Shown in pieces: positions 35,005 through 44,341 of a stretch of 64,000 bases of DNA. Numbering within the stretch: position 1 is the first letter of the stretch; the number at the start of each line of letters is the position of its first letter. The DNA is taken from the NCBI RefSeq assembly GCF_000737065.1, contig NZ_AQRC01000001.1, forward strand, positions 124,001-188,000, read 5' to 3'. The notes below the pieces were generated by a model. The model saw only the letters and a program-made list of their open reading frames with translations, made no database searches and had not been told where the DNA came from. This stretch comes from Thioclava atlantica (GTDB lineage Bacteria; Pseudomonadota; Alphaproteobacteria; Rhodobacterales; Rhodobacteraceae). Both the position numbers and the translations under genes were made by a program.

Positions 35005-36264
35005 ATGATGATGAGACTGCAAAAGCCCCGCGTGACGGGGGTGGCGGCGCTGTGCCTTGCGATGGCCCTGCCCGGTATGGGGCAGGCGACCGAAGGGTAT
35101 TTCGCCCTCGCTTACGGGCCTGCGCAACGCGGGGTCGGAGGCGCGGGTGTGGCCTACTCGGTCGATCCGATGTCGGCGGCGATCAACCCCGCCAGTATCG
35201 GCGAGATCGGCAACCAGATGAGCTTCGGCCTCGAGCTGTTCTCGCCGCGGCGCGGTTTCACCGCGAACGGGGCGAACCCGCTGCCGAACGGGGAGACGCG
35301 GTCGGGGCACGATTTCTTTCCGATCCCGAATTTCGGCTACAACCGGACCCTCGAGAACGGCGCGGCCTTCAATGTTCTCGTCTACGGCAATGGCGGGATG
35401 AACACGAGCTATCCGGATGTCGTCAATTCCAATTGCGGCACCGCAACGGGGATCTTCTGCGGCGGCAAGGCCGGCGTGGATCTGATGCAGCTTTTCGTCT
35501 CGGTGGGCTACGGGCGCAAGGAGGGCAATCTGAGCTGGGGCGTCGCGCCCACCTTCGCCCTGCAACGCTTTGCGGCCCGCGGACTGGCGCCCTTCGACAA
35601 TTCGACCTACTCGGTCTCGCCCGGCAACGTGACGAATAACGGCTACGATTACTCGACCGGGGTCGGTCTGCGCGCCGGCCTGAAATACGAGATCAACCCG
35701 CGGCTCAGCGTCGGTCTGGCCGGCCAGACCCGTTTCCATATGTCGAAGCTCGACAAATATGCGGGCCTTTTCGAGAATTACGGCAGTTTCGACATCCCGG
35801 CCTCGGTCAGCGCGGGCGTCGCGTTCAAGCCCCGCTCCGACCTGACCCTGATGTTCGACCTGCAGCGGATCTTCTACAGCGATATCGGAGCGGTCGGAAA
35901 TCCCACCACGGGCGGTCAGTTCGGTGCGCCCGGCGGCGTGGGTTTCGGCTGGGATGACGTGGATGTCGTGCGCCTCGGGGCGGAGTGGCAGCAAGGCCCG
36001 GACATGACCTGGCGGATGGGATACGCCTATGCGACCAACCCGGTCGGCCCCGAAGACGTGAAGCTCGGTCTGCTCGCGCCGGGCGTGGTCGAGCATCATC
36101 TGAGCTTCGGTGGCGCGAAGAAGCTCAATGACCACGACACGCTCGATTTCGCGGTGAACTACGTCCTGCCCCATAAGGTGTCCGGACCGGGGATGTTCGG
36201 CGGGACGGTGGAGCTCGACATGCATCAGCTCTCCGCCTCGATCGGCTGGACCCGCAAGTTCTGA
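35005..36264 (+). CDS. FadL/OmpP1-family outer-membrane transporter
   Basis: A 419-residue outer-membrane beta-barrel for hydrophobic compounds such as fatty acids or aromatics. A signal peptide (about 1-29, ending GQA before TEGYF) is followed by the family's internal YGPAQRGVGGAGVAYSVDPMSAAINPASIGE (the NPA-type hatch segment), a central run of strands (LRAGLKYEINPRLSVGLAGQTRFHM) and a terminal Phe in WTRKF, the signal for barrel insertion. Three ATGs occur in a row; 35005 has GGGAGG 3-4 nt ahead, so 35008 may be the true start. The substrate is not determinable here. Confidence 0.88.
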   Translation: MMMRLQKPRVTGVAALCLAMALPGMGQATEGYFALAYGPAQRGVGGAGVAYSVDPMSAAINPASIGEIGNQMSFGLELFSPRRGFTANGANPLPNGETRSGHDFFPIPNFGYNRTLENGAAFNVLVYGNGGMNTSYPDVVNSNCGTATGIFCGGKAGVDLMQLFVSVGYGRKEGNLSWGVAPTFALQRFAARGLAPFDNSTYSVSPGNVTNNGYDYSTGVGLRAGLKYEINPRLSVGLAGQTRFHMSKLDKYAGLFENYGSFDIPASVSAGVAFKPRSDLTLMFDLQRIFYSDIGAVGNPTTGGQFGAPGGVGFGWDDVDVVRLGAEWQQGPDMTWRMGYAYATNPVGPEDVKLGLLAPGVVEHHLSFGGAKKLNDHDTLDFAVNYVLPHKVSGPGMFGGTVELDMHQLSASIGWTRKF

Positions 36265-36286
36265 GGCAGGCCTCTTCAGAAAAGCG

Positions 36287-36315
36287 AAGGGCGCCCCCGA
36301 CGGGCGCCCTTTCTT
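36287..36315 (+). terminator. Rho-independent terminator after the FadL-type gene
   Basis: AGGGCGCCC (36288-36296) pairs with GGGCGCCCT (36302-36310) and TTCTT follows. It lies between the porin gene and the convergent gcrA and may serve both. Confidence 0.85.
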
Positions 36316-36336
36316 GATCGGGTCATGCTGCGCGGA

Positions 36337-36948
36337 TCAGCGGCGGCGATCGCGACGCGAGCTCATCGGCTGGAAGGCGACGCCGACATGGGCCTCGCAA
36401 TAGGGCTTGCCAGCCTGGCTCGGCAGACCGCAGAACCAGAAATCCTCGGTCGCGGGATCGCCGATCGGCCATTTGCAGGTGCGTTCGGTCAGCTCCATCA
36501 GGCTGAGCTTCTTCGCGTGCTTCTCGACCTCGCCCACCTTCGCGAGCGCGGCGGGATCGATCTCGTTCGCGGAGGGCTGAGGCGGCAGCGGCTGACCCGC
36601 GGGGATGATCGGTTTGCGCGCGGGCGTGGCCGCGACGACCGGAGCGGCGGGTTGCGCAGGCGCCGCAGCCGGTGCCGGTTTCGCGGCTGGTTTGGGCTCG
36701 ACAGGTTCGCTCGGGCTCTGGGCCGCCGGCTTCTCGGCTTTCGCCTCGGTCTTTTCCGGCTTCGCCTTGGGTTCGGGCTTGGCGGGCTCGGCCGCTCCGC
36801 CCGTGCGGTTCGACAGGCCAAGGCGATGCACCTTGCCGATCACCGCATTGCGCGTCACGCCGCCCAGCTCTTTCGCGATCTGGCTGGCCGACTGGCCTTC
36901 ACTCCACATCTTCTTGAGCAGTTCAACGCGTTCATCGGTCCAGGACAT
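36337..36948 (-). CDS. gcrA: Cell cycle regulator GcrA
   Basis: GcrA is an alphaproteobacterial transcription factor that binds sigma-70 and methylated GANTC sites to control cell-cycle genes. The 203-residue protein begins MSWTDERVELLKKMWSEGQ and continues through an ASQIAKELG HTH to a VIGKVHRLGLS end, followed by an alanine/proline/lysine linker, and ends with the conserved CKWPIGDPATEDFWFCGLP and PYCEAHVGVAFQP. ATG 36948 is favoured over 36954 because AAGGA is about 8 nt away. It diverges from the ABC-2 permease gene. Confidence 0.95.
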   Translation of the reverse strand: MSWTDERVELLKKMWSEGQSASQIAKELGGVTRNAVIGKVHRLGLSNRTGGAAEPAKPEPKAKPEKTEAKAEKPAAQSPSEPVEPKPAAKPAPAAAPAQPAAPVVAATPARKPIIPAGQPLPPQPSANEIDPAALAKVGEVEKHAKKLSLMELTERTCKWPIGDPATEDFWFCGLPSQAGKPYCEAHVGVAFQPMSSRRDRRR

Positions 36949-37162
36949 GGGCATCCTTTCCTTGTTTCCTGCCGGATCGGTCCGCAGGCATCTCTGGTCG
37001 GCCCGCATTCTAGCGGGAGAGCGCACAGATACAATCGCGTCCCCTGCATTTCAAGGCCGAAGGCGGAGCGTGCGTCAGGCGGAACCCGGTTGTGCGCCCG
37101 TGGCGTTGAGCTTGTGACCGCTCGGTGCTAGGTCAGCGGCGCATAACGGGAGAGCAAACGCG

Positions 37163-37957
37163 ATGTACGAGATGGGCGTGCGCCGCTTCGGCGCAGTGAA
37201 CTGGATGGGGCTGCGGATGCTGGGCTGGCGCGAGATCCGGCGCTTCCTCGCGGTCTGGCAGCAGACGGTGCTCGCGCCGCTGATCACGGCAGGGCTCTTC
37301 CTGACCGTCTTCGCGCTCGCTTTCGGACGCAATCGCGCCGATGTGATGGGCGTCGATTTCCTGCATTTCATCGCACCGGGCATCCTGATGATGACCGTGA
37401 TCCAGAACGCTTTCGCCAATACGTCAAGCTCGATCGTGATCGCGAAGGTGCAGGGCAATATCGTCGACACGCTGATGCCGCCCCTGGCGTCGTGGGAGAT
37501 CCTTCTGGGCTACCTTGCCGGCGCGATCGCGCGGGCGCTGATCGTGGCGGTGGTGATCTGGCTGGGGCTTTTCGTCGTGCTGGGGCAGGGGATCGCGCAC
37601 CCGCTCTGGGCTCTTGCCGCGGTCGTCCTGGGGGCGGCCTTCCTCGGCGGTCTCGGCATCCTTGCGGCGGTCTTTGCCGACAAGTTCGACCAGATGGCGG
37701 CGATCACGAATTTCGTGATCACTCCGCTCTCGTTCCTCTCGGGGACGTTCTACTCGGCGAAAGCCTTGCCGCCGACCTTCCAGATCCTGACCCATTACAA
37801 CCCGGTCTTCTACCTGATCGACATGGCACGTTACGGATTTCTGGGTGTCTCCGACGCCTCGCCCTGGCACGGGCTGACGGTGATCTGCGCCGCGCTCGTG
37901 GGCGTGCTGGGGCTCGGCTGGTACTGGCTGCGGACCGGCTATCGCATGAAACCCTGA
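37163..37957 (+). CDS. ABC-2 type permease, without a neighbouring ATPase
   Basis: A 264-residue inner-membrane permease with about six helices and the motif FVITPLSFLSGTFYSAKALPPTFQILTHYNPVFYLIDMARYG, which is the classic exporter-type ABC-2 signature (NodJ/YadH class). These act with a soluble ATPase to move lipid, polysaccharide or drug substrates. No ATPase gene is beside it, so its partner is elsewhere or it is shared. It ends in an inverted repeat that includes its stop and the convergent trpA stop. Confidence 0.85.
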   Translation: MYEMGVRRFGAVNWMGLRMLGWREIRRFLAVWQQTVLAPLITAGLFLTVFALAFGRNRADVMGVDFLHFIAPGILMMTVIQNAFANTSSSIVIAKVQGNIVDTLMPPLASWEILLGYLAGAIARALIVAVVIWLGLFVVLGQGIAHPLWALAAVVLGAAFLGGLGILAAVFADKFDQMAAITNFVITPLSFLSGTFYSAKALPPTFQILTHYNPVFYLIDMARYGFLGVSDASPWHGLTVICAALVGVLGLGWYWLRTGYRMKP

Positions 37958-37970
37958 GCGCCAGCGCTCA
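37955..37970. repeat. Palindrome joining two convergent stop codons
   Basis: TGAGCG (37955-37960) and CGCTCA (37965-37970) form a perfect 6-bp inverted repeat with a CCAG loop. The permease TGA is its left end and the trpA TGA its right end, so the palindrome supplies the stop codons of both genes. The stem is too short to be a sure terminator. Confidence 0.7.
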
Positions 37971-38759
37971 GGCCGAGTGGGCGCCGCCTGCGAGACCCGC
38001 GACGAAGTCCAGAACCTCGCCCGGCGTCTTGCCCGCGGCGATTTCCTTCACGATCGCCGAACCTACGACGCAGCCATCCGCGACGCCCGCGATGGTCTTC
38101 GCGGCTTCAGGAGTATTGATCCCGAAGCCCACGATCACCGGCAGATCGGTCTTGGCCTTGATCCGGGCCACTTCCGGGGCGACCTCGGTCTGCTGCGCGG
38201 CCTGCGCGCCGGTGATCCCGGTGACCGAGACGTAATAGACGAAACCCGAGGTGTTCTGCAGCACCTTCGGCAGGCGCTTGTCGTCGGTCGTGGGGGTCGC
38301 GAGCCGGATGAAGTTGAGCCCGGCCTTGCGCGCAGGGATGCACAGTTCCACGTCCTCCTCGGGCGGAAGATCCACCACGATCAGCCCGTCGATCCCTGCG
38401 GCCTTGGCATCTGCGAGGAAGGTGTCCACGCCGCGATTGTAGATCGGGTTGTAATAACCCATCAGCACGATCGGCGTGGTGTCGTCGGTCTTGCGGAACT
38501 CGGTCGCCATGTCGAGCGTCTTCTGCAGCGTCTGGCCACCCTCGAGCGCGCGCTGGCCCGCCAGCTGGATCGTCGGCCCGTCCGCCATCGGGTCGGTGAA
38601 GGGAATGCCAAGCTCGATGATGTCGACGCCGGCGGCCGGGAGGCCCTTCATCACCTCGAGCGAGGTTCCCAGATCCGGATCGCCCGCCATGATATAGGAG
38701 ACGAAGGCTTTCTTCCCCTCGGCCTTGAGCTGGGCGAATTTGGCGTCGATGCGAGTCAT
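37968..38759 (-). CDS. trpA: Tryptophan synthase alpha subunit
   Basis: TrpA cleaves indole-3-glycerol phosphate to indole, which passes to TrpB. The 263-residue TIM barrel has the catalytic Glu in [18 protein letters not shown], the catalytic Asp in [24 protein letters not shown] and the phosphate loop [22 protein letters not shown] 38759 opens [12 protein letters not shown]. trpB is not in this window, which is common where the two genes are unlinked. Confidence 0.95.
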   Translation of the reverse strand: MTRIDAKFAQLKAEGKKAFVSYIMAGDPDLGTSLEVMKGLPAAGVDIIELGIPFTDPMADGPTIQLAGQRALEGGQTLQKTLDMATEFRKTDDTTPIVLMGYYNPIYNRGVDTFLADAKAAGIDGLIVVDLPPEEDVELCIPARKAGLNFIRLATPTTDDKRLPKVLQNTSGFVYYVSVTGITGAQAAQQTEVAPEVARIKAKTDLPVIVGFGINTPEAAKTIAGVADGCVVGSAIVKEIAAGKTPGEVLDFVAGLAGGAHSA

Positions 38760-38831
38760 GCTGTCCTCCGGCGGCTTCCGGAGCGGTTTGCGACATGCGG
38801 GGCGGAAAATCAATGGGCGCGCGCGGGCGCG

Positions 38832-39254
38832 TCACATCTTGACGGGCCCCATGATCATCCAGGCCGTGCCGAACCGGTCGCGGAGCATCCCGAAGCCGTC
38901 GGCGAAGAAGGTGTCGCCGAAGGGCATCATCACCTCGCGGGCGTCTTCGGAGAGCGCGTCATAGATCGCCCGGGCCTTGGCCCGCGTCGGTTCGGCATGC
39001 GAGATCGACACGGAGGCCTGCGGTCCGCCCTCCGCCCCCTCCGGCCAGTCCGAAGCCATCAGCGAGCGGTTCCCGATCACCAGCGAGGCATGCATGATCC
39101 GTTTCGCGCCTGCCTCCGACAGCGGCCCCTGGCGCTCTTCGACCGGCATCTCGCCATAGCGCATCATCGAGAGCTCTCCGCCGAACAGATCGGCATAGAA
39201 CTCCATCGCCGCCGCGCAATTGCCCTGGAAATGGATGTAGGGATCGAAACTCAT
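38832..39254 (-). CDS. VOC-fold PhnB-like protein
   Basis: A 140-residue cytoplasmic protein of the glyoxalase/bleomycin-resistance superfamily, closest to the PhnB-like group: it opens FDPYIHFQGNCAAAMEFYADLFGGEL, has IMHASLVIGNRSLMASDWP, and ends FGMLRDRFGTAWMI. The family's reaction is mostly unknown. ATG 39254 is where homology begins. It diverges from ychF. Confidence 0.85.
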   Translation of the reverse strand: MSFDPYIHFQGNCAAAMEFYADLFGGELSMMRYGEMPVEERQGPLSEAGAKRIMHASLVIGNRSLMASDWPEGAEGGPQASVSISHAEPTRAKARAIYDALSEDAREVMMPFGDTFFADGFGMLRDRFGTAWMIMGPVKM

Positions 39255-39376
39255 GGACGCCTCCCTCGGTGACTTGGCTCCAATGGTAGCACCTTTGCCG
39301 ATTCCGCCCCAGCCCCCTGCTTGCGCAAGGCAGATCCAATGAATAAGAAGCGCCAAGCCGCAACCAGGAGGGCGCA

Positions 39377-40474
39377 ATGGGTTTCAAGATGGGTATCGTG
39401 GGTCTGCCGAACGTGGGCAAATCGACCCTCTTCAACGCGCTGACCAAGACGGCGGCGGCGCAGGCGGCGAATTTCCCCTTCTGCACGATCGAGCCGAATG
39501 TCGGCGAGGTCGCCGTGCCCGACGCGCGTCTCGAGAAGCTGGCCGCGATCGCCGGCTCGAAGGAAATCATCCCGACCCGGATGACTTTCGTGGATATCGC
39601 CGGTCTCGTGAAGGGCGCGTCGAAGGGCGAAGGTCTCGGCAACCAGTTCCTCGCCAATATCCGTGAAGTCGACGCCATCGCCCATGTGCTGCGCTGCTTC
39701 GAGGATGGCGACGTGACCCATGTCGAGGGCCGTGTCGATCCGGTGGCCGATGCCGAGACCATCGAGACCGAGCTGATGATCGCCGATCTCGAAAGCCTCG
39801 AGAAGCGGATCGCGAACCTCGCGCGCAAGGTTAAATCCGGCGACAAGGAAGCGAAAGAGGCGATGCGCCTTCTCGAGCAGGCCAAGGAGGCGCTGGAGGC
39901 CGGTCGCCCCGCCCGCACCGTCGAGGTGTCCGATGACGACCGCAAGGCGTGGAACATGCTGCAGCTGCTGACCGCCAAACCGGTTCTCTATGTCTGCAAT
40001 GTCGAGGAAGGCTCCGCCTCCACCGGCAACGCGAAATCCGAGGCGGTGGCGAAGATGGCCGCCGAGCAGGGCGCGGGCACCGTCGTGATCTCGGCCAAGA
40101 TCGAAGAGGAAATCAGCCAGCTCGATGCCGAGGAAGCGGCGATGTTCCTCGAAGAGATGGGGCTCGAAGAAGCCGGTCTCGATCGCCTGATCCGCGCGGG
40201 CTACGACCTGCTCGACCTTCAGACCTATTTCACCGTCGGTCCGAAAGAGGCCCGCGCCTGGACGATCCGCAAGGGTACGCTGGCACCCGCTGCAGCGGGC
40301 GTGATCCATGGCGATTTCGAACGCGGTTTCATCCGCGCCGAGACCATCGCCTATGAGGACTATGTCGCGAACAAGGGCGAAGCGGGCGCGAAGGACGCGG
40401 GCAAGTTCCGCGTCGAGGGAAAGACCTACGAGGTCAAGGACGGCGACGTGCTGCACTTCCTGTTCAACGCGTGA
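39377..40474 (+). CDS. ychF: Redox-regulated ATPase YchF (OLA1)
   Basis: YchF is a universally conserved Obg-family ATPase that interacts with ribosomes and stress responses. The 365-residue protein has G1 GLPNVGKSTLFNAL, G3 FVDIAGLVKGASKGEG, a coiled insertion (IADLESLEKRIANLARKVKSGDKEAKEAM), the NxxE specificity site in YVCNVEE that favours ATP, and a TGS domain ending GDVLHFLFNA. It is convergent with the cupin gene at 13 bases' distance. Confidence 0.96.
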   Translation: MGFKMGIVGLPNVGKSTLFNALTKTAAAQAANFPFCTIEPNVGEVAVPDARLEKLAAIAGSKEIIPTRMTFVDIAGLVKGASKGEGLGNQFLANIREVDAIAHVLRCFEDGDVTHVEGRVDPVADAETIETELMIADLESLEKRIANLARKVKSGDKEAKEAMRLLEQAKEALEAGRPARTVEVSDDDRKAWNMLQLLTAKPVLYVCNVEEGSASTGNAKSEAVAKMAAEQGAGTVVISAKIEEEISQLDAEEAAMFLEEMGLEEAGLDRLIRAGYDLLDLQTYFTVGPKEARAWTIRKGTLAPAAAGVIHGDFERGFIRAETIAYEDYVANKGEAGAKDAGKFRVEGKTYEVKDGDVLHFLFNA

Positions 40475-40487
40475 ACGGTTCCGGGCG

Positions 40488-40976
40488 TCATTGCTTGGCG
40501 CCCGCCTGAACCTCTTCGATCGCGTCGATATCGACGAGTTGCCAGGACATCCCGGCGTTGCGGAAGATGCGCTTGCCGCGGTCGGGATAGTCCGCCACGT
40601 CATGGGGCAGACGCTGTCCGACCACGATCAGCCGCAAGACCTCCGTTCCCGTATTCTCGATCCCATGCGCCGCACCATCGGCGCGGTAGCCGATGAAATC
40701 GCCCGGCCCGATCTCCACCCGCTCTTCGCCGAGCCGCGCGGTGGCGGTGCCTGACAGCACGAAGACGGCCTCGTCCTCATGGTGATGACGGTGAAACTCC
40801 GTCGTCTCGAAACCCGGCTCCACCTCGATGATGTGAAAGCCGAGGCCCTTCAGCCCGGTCGCGTCTCCGAGGCTCTTGTTGGTCCGCCGCGCCTTGGTGT
40901 TGAGGAAATGCGTTTTCGCCAACCCCTCCATCGCGGCAATCTCGCCGGCCCGGATCAGGTATCGGTCTTCGCTCAT
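40488..40976 (-). CDS. Cupin domain protein
   Basis: A 162-residue single-cupin protein. The metal-binding motif is FHRHHHEDEAVFVLSGTATARLGEERVEIGPGD, followed by a second histidine in DGAAHGIENTG. No further domains identify a substrate; it may be a small-molecule isomerase, dioxygenase or sensor. ATG 40976 precedes MSEDRYLIRAGEIAA. An intergenic element lies between it and the aidB gene upstream, on the same strand. Confidence 0.88.
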   Translation of the reverse strand: MSEDRYLIRAGEIAAMEGLAKTHFLNTKARRTNKSLGDATGLKGLGFHIIEVEPGFETTEFHRHHHEDEAVFVLSGTATARLGEERVEIGPGDFIGYRADGAAHGIENTGTEVLRLIVVGQRLPHDVADYPDRGKRIFRNAGMSWQLVDIDAIEEVQAGAKQ

Positions 40977-40983
40977 CAGAGCC

Positions 40984-41029
40984 CCCCTTCCAAATGCTCC
41001 AAATATCCCCGCCGGAGGCATCCGCCCCC
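40984..41029 (-). repeat. Rhodobacterales-type intergenic element, copy 3 (minus orientation)
   Basis: On the minus strand it reads as a G/C hairpin region (GGGGGCGGATGCCTCCGGCG, 41028-41009) and then GGGGATATTTGGAGCA. This is the arrangement of the copies at 9899 and 16815. It fills the gap from the aidB stop to the cupin gene. Confidence 0.55.
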
Positions 41030-42652
41030 TCAGCCAGCGATCCGGTCCAAGATAGCAGAGACGTCGCTGCTCGCCATCGCCCCGGTGGTGCGCCCGGCCG
41101 CGCCGTCAAGGCGGGTCGCGACGAAGGCATCGGCGACGAGAGGGGGCGCAAAACGGATCAACAGGGACGCGGTGAGAAGCAGCGCGAGCCGCTCGGCAAA
41201 CCAGCGCGCCTCGGCTTCGGGAGGAAGCGCGGGCCAGCGCGCGACATGCTCCTGCAGCGCCGCGTCATAGCGCGCATCGGCGCCATGCGCGGCCAGCAAT
41301 TCGGCGCGCAGCGTTTCGGCGGCAAGCGGTTCCTTTGCCAGAGTGCGCAGGATGTCGAGGCAAATCACGTTGCCCGAGCCTTCCCAGATCCCGTTCAGCG
41401 GCGCTTCGCGGTAGAGCATCGGCATCGGGCTGTCCTCGACATAGCCGATGCCGCCCAGCACCTCCATCGCCTCGTAGGTCACGACCGGGCAGCGTTTGTT
41501 CGAGAGGTATTTCGCCAGCGCCACGCCGATCCGGGCAAAGGCGCGGTCTTCGGGCGCGGTGCCGTCGAAGGCTTGCGCGACCCGCATGCCAAGGATCAGC
41601 GCGCCTTCCCATTCGAGCGCAAGATCGGCCAGAACCGCCCGCATCAACGGCTGGTCGATCAACCGGCGCTGGAAGGCGGCGCGATGGGTGGCCCAGTGAT
41701 GGGCCTCGGAGATCGCGGCGCGCATCAGCCCGGCCGGTGCCAGCGCGGTATCGAGCCGGGTATGATGGACCATCTCGATGATCGTGGGCACGCCGCGGCC
41801 TTCCTCGCCCAGCAGATAGGCATGCGCGCCCTCGTATTCGATCTCGGAGGAGGCATTCGCGCGGTTGCCGAGCTTGTCCTTGAGGCGCTGGATGCGGATC
41901 GCGTTGCGTTCGCCCTCCAGCCAGCGCGGCACGAGAAAGCAGCTCAGCCCCTTGTCGGTCTGCGCCAGTGTCAGGAACCCGTCCGACATCGGGGCCGAGC
42001 AGAACCATTTATGCCCCGTGAGCCGCCAATGCCCGTCCGCGGGGGTGGCGCGGGTGGTATTGGCGCGCACATCGGACCCGCCCTGCTTTTCCGTCATCGC
42101 CATGCCCAGCGTCGCGCCTGTCTTCTCGCCGATCGGCAGCACGCGGGGGTCGTAACTGCGCGCGGTCAACCGCGGCTGCCAGATCCTTGCGATCTCGGGC
42201 GTGGCCGAAAGCGCAGGCACCGCGGCATAGGTCATCGTCATCGGACAGCAGGTCCCGGGTTCGACCTGGCTCGCGAGATAGACCATCGCGGCATGGGTGG
42301 CGTGACCGCCCGGGGTTCCCTCCCAGGGCAGGGCGGCATAGCCGGCGCCGATCCCGGCCTCCATGAAGCGGTGATAGGCGGGATGAAAGCGCACCTCGTC
42401 GAGCCTGCGCCCGCCGGTGTCGAACAGGTGCAGCTCCGGAAGATGGCGATTGGCGTCGCGCGCGGCCTCGCGCATATCCGACGTTCCGAGCGTTCGGCCA
42501 TAGGCGGCAAGCACCTGTTCCTGACCGCCGGCGCGGGCGATCGCCTCGCGCAGGGGGCGGTCGGAAGCCCAGAGGTCTAGCTCGCCGCGCGCCGGCGGCT
42601 GGTTCTCCACGAGATGGGTGGGCAGATCGGAACGCGGGTCGGGTGTGGTCAT
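41030..42652 (-). CDS. aidB: AidB-type acyl-CoA dehydrogenase
   Basis: A 540-residue flavoprotein of the AidB group, linked in E. coli to protection against alkylating agents. The chain has [15 protein letters not shown]-type FAD/substrate motifs ([21 protein letters not shown]), [10 protein letters not shown], the family's long RQRL-like helix, and [47 protein letters not shown] 42652 is the only start near the homology. It is divergent from msrB, another oxidative-damage gene. Isovaleryl-CoA activity is a possible alternative. Confidence 0.92.
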   Translation of the reverse strand: MTTPDPRSDLPTHLVENQPPARGELDLWASDRPLREAIARAGGQEQVLAAYGRTLGTSDMREAARDANRHLPELHLFDTGGRRLDEVRFHPAYHRFMEAGIGAGYAALPWEGTPGGHATHAAMVYLASQVEPGTCCPMTMTYAAVPALSATPEIARIWQPRLTARSYDPRVLPIGEKTGATLGMAMTEKQGGSDVRANTTRATPADGHWRLTGHKWFCSAPMSDGFLTLAQTDKGLSCFLVPRWLEGERNAIRIQRLKDKLGNRANASSEIEYEGAHAYLLGEEGRGVPTIIEMVHHTRLDTALAPAGLMRAAISEAHHWATHRAAFQRRLIDQPLMRAVLADLALEWEGALILGMRVAQAFDGTAPEDRAFARIGVALAKYLSNKRCPVVTYEAMEVLGGIGYVEDSPMPMLYREAPLNGIWEGSGNVICLDILRTLAKEPLAAETLRAELLAAHGADARYDAALQEHVARWPALPPEAEARWFAERLALLLTASLLIRFAPPLVADAFVATRLDGAAGRTTGAMASSDVSAILDRIAG

Positions 42653-42772
42653 GGCGGGCTCCTCCTGCGAACGAGGGTAGGGCAGGGGCGCGCGCGGGGC
42701 GAGGAAAACGCCACGGCAGGCCTTTTCCGCCCGCTCTCGCCGCCTAGATCACAGCCCGAAGGGAGACCGATC

Positions 42773-43213
42773 ATGAGCAAGTGGACCAAATCCGACGAGG
42801 CGCTCGCCAAGCTGACCCCCGAGCAATACCGGGTGACGCAGGAAAACGGCACCGAGCGCCCCTGGACCGGCGAATATACCGAAAACAAGGCGAAGGGGAT
42901 CTATGTCGACGTGGTCTCGGGCGAGCCGCTCTTTGCCTCCTCGACGAAATACGAATCCGGTTGCGGCTGGCCGTCCTTCACGCGTCCCCTCTTCGATGAC
43001 CATGTCGTCGAGCTGACCGATACGAGCCACGGGATGACACGCGTCGAGGTGCGTTCGAAACATGGTGACAGCCATCTGGGCCATGTCTTTCCGGACGGGC
43101 CGCGCGATCAGGGGGGCTTGCGCTATTGCATCAACTCCGCCTCGCTGCGCTTCGTACCGCTCGAGGAGATGGAGGCCGAGGGCTATGGCGATCTGATAGG
43201 CAAGGTCGAATAG
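42773..43213 (+). CDS. msrB: Peptide methionine-R-sulfoxide reductase, zinc-less form
   Basis: MsrB reduces methionine R-sulfoxide in proteins. The 146-residue protein has [11 protein letters not shown], the active-site His pair in [18 protein letters not shown] and the catalytic Cys in [11 protein letters not shown]. The two CxxC pairs that bind structural zinc in many MsrB proteins are absent ([12 protein letters not shown] stands there). The ATG at 42773 follows AAGGGAGA. The aldo/keto reductase starts 81 bases on. Confidence 0.95.
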   Translation: MSKWTKSDEALAKLTPEQYRVTQENGTERPWTGEYTENKAKGIYVDVVSGEPLFASSTKYESGCGWPSFTRPLFDDHVVELTDTSHGMTRVEVRSKHGDSHLGHVFPDGPRDQGGLRYCINSASLRFVPLEEMEAEGYGDLIGKVE

Positions 43214-43294
43214 GGCAAGGGTCTTTACCTTTCGCGACCCCGGTGGCAGGGTCTCGCGCGACACGAAAACCGAACTCGAAAAGGGGGCGCGGGA

Positions 43295-44341
43295 ATGCGC
43301 AAGCTGGAACTTGGCCAGAGCGGGATCATGGTCTCGGAAATCTGCCTGGGCACGATGACCTGGGGCAGCCAGAACACGGAAGCGGAAGGGCATGCGCAGA
43401 TCGACGTGGCGCTCGATCGCGGGGTGAACTTTCTCGACACCGCCGAGATGTACCCGGTCAATCCGGTGACGCCGGAAACCGCCGGCCGGACCGAGGAGAT
43501 CGTCGGCACCTACCTCGCCAAGCGCGGCAAGCGCGATGACCTGGTGATCGCGACCAAGATCACCGGGGAAGGCTCGAACGCGATCCCGGGCGGGCCCGCG
43601 ATCAGCCCGGCACGGATCCGTCAGGCGGTCGAGGATTCGCTCAAGCGTCTGCAAAGCGATTACATCGACCTCTACCAGTTCCACTGGCCCAATCGCGGCT
43701 CCTACCATTTCCGCAAGACCTGGCGCTTCGATCCGTCGAAGCAGCCGTCGAAAGAGGCGGTGCTCGAGGACATGAGCGCCTGTCTCGAGACGCTCGAGGA
43801 GCTGAAGGCCGAGGGCAAGATCCGCGAATTCGGCCTGTCGAACGAATCTGCCTGGGGCACCGCGCAATGGCTCCAGCTCGCCGAGGCGGGCAGGGGGCCG
43901 CGCGTTCAGGCGATCCAGAACGAATATTCGCTGATGTGCCGGCTCTACGATCTCGATCTGGGCGAGCTGGGCCAGCACGAGCAGGTGACGCTGCTGGCCT
44001 ATTCGCCGCTCGCCGCGGGGATCCTGACCGGCAAGTATTCGGGCGATGTCACACCCGAGAAGACGCGCCGCTCGCTGGTGCACAATCTGGGTGGCCGTGC
44101 CAACCCACGCGCCTTCGACATCGCCGATCGCTATTGCGATCTTGCGCGGGAGGCCGGGTTCGATCCCGTCACGATGGCGGTTGCCTGGGTGATGAGCCGG
44201 CCCTTCCCGGTGATCCCGATCATCGGTGCGACCTCTGTCGAGCAACTGATGCCGAACCTCGACGCGGCGGGCGTGGAGCTCCCGAAGGAGCTCCTCGAAA
44301 AGATCGCGGTGACGCATCAGCAAAACCCGATGCCGTACTGA
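43295..44341 (+). CDS. Aldo/keto reductase (Tas-like)
   Basis: A 348-residue NADPH-dependent oxidoreductase. The catalytic tetrad is visible as Asp of NFLDTAEMYP, its Tyr, Lys of VIATKIT and His of LYQFHWP; the cofactor loop is IGATSVEQL. It resembles E. coli Tas and similar subfamilies in the extended HWPNRG segment. Its stop is shared with the ATG of the following lipoprotein gene (TGATG), so the two are coupled. Natural substrate unknown. Confidence 0.9.
   Translation: MRKLELGQSGIMVSEICLGTMTWGSQNTEAEGHAQIDVALDRGVNFLDTAEMYPVNPVTPETAGRTEEIVGTYLAKRGKRDDLVIATKITGEGSNAIPGGPAISPARIRQAVEDSLKRLQSDYIDLYQFHWPNRGSYHFRKTWRFDPSKQPSKEAVLEDMSACLETLEELKAEGKIREFGLSNESAWGTAQWLQLAEAGRGPRVQAIQNEYSLMCRLYDLDLGELGQHEQVTLLAYSPLAAGILTGKYSGDVTPEKTRRSLVHNLGGRANPRAFDIADRYCDLAREAGFDPVTMAVAWVMSRPFPVIPIIGATSVEQLMPNLDAAGVELPKELLEKIAVTHQQNPMPY

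Noticed and set aside
42773-43213. Selenocysteine in MsrB
   Set aside because: The catalytic codon is an ordinary cysteine (RYCINSAS) and no in-frame TGA or SECIS-like hairpin is present.
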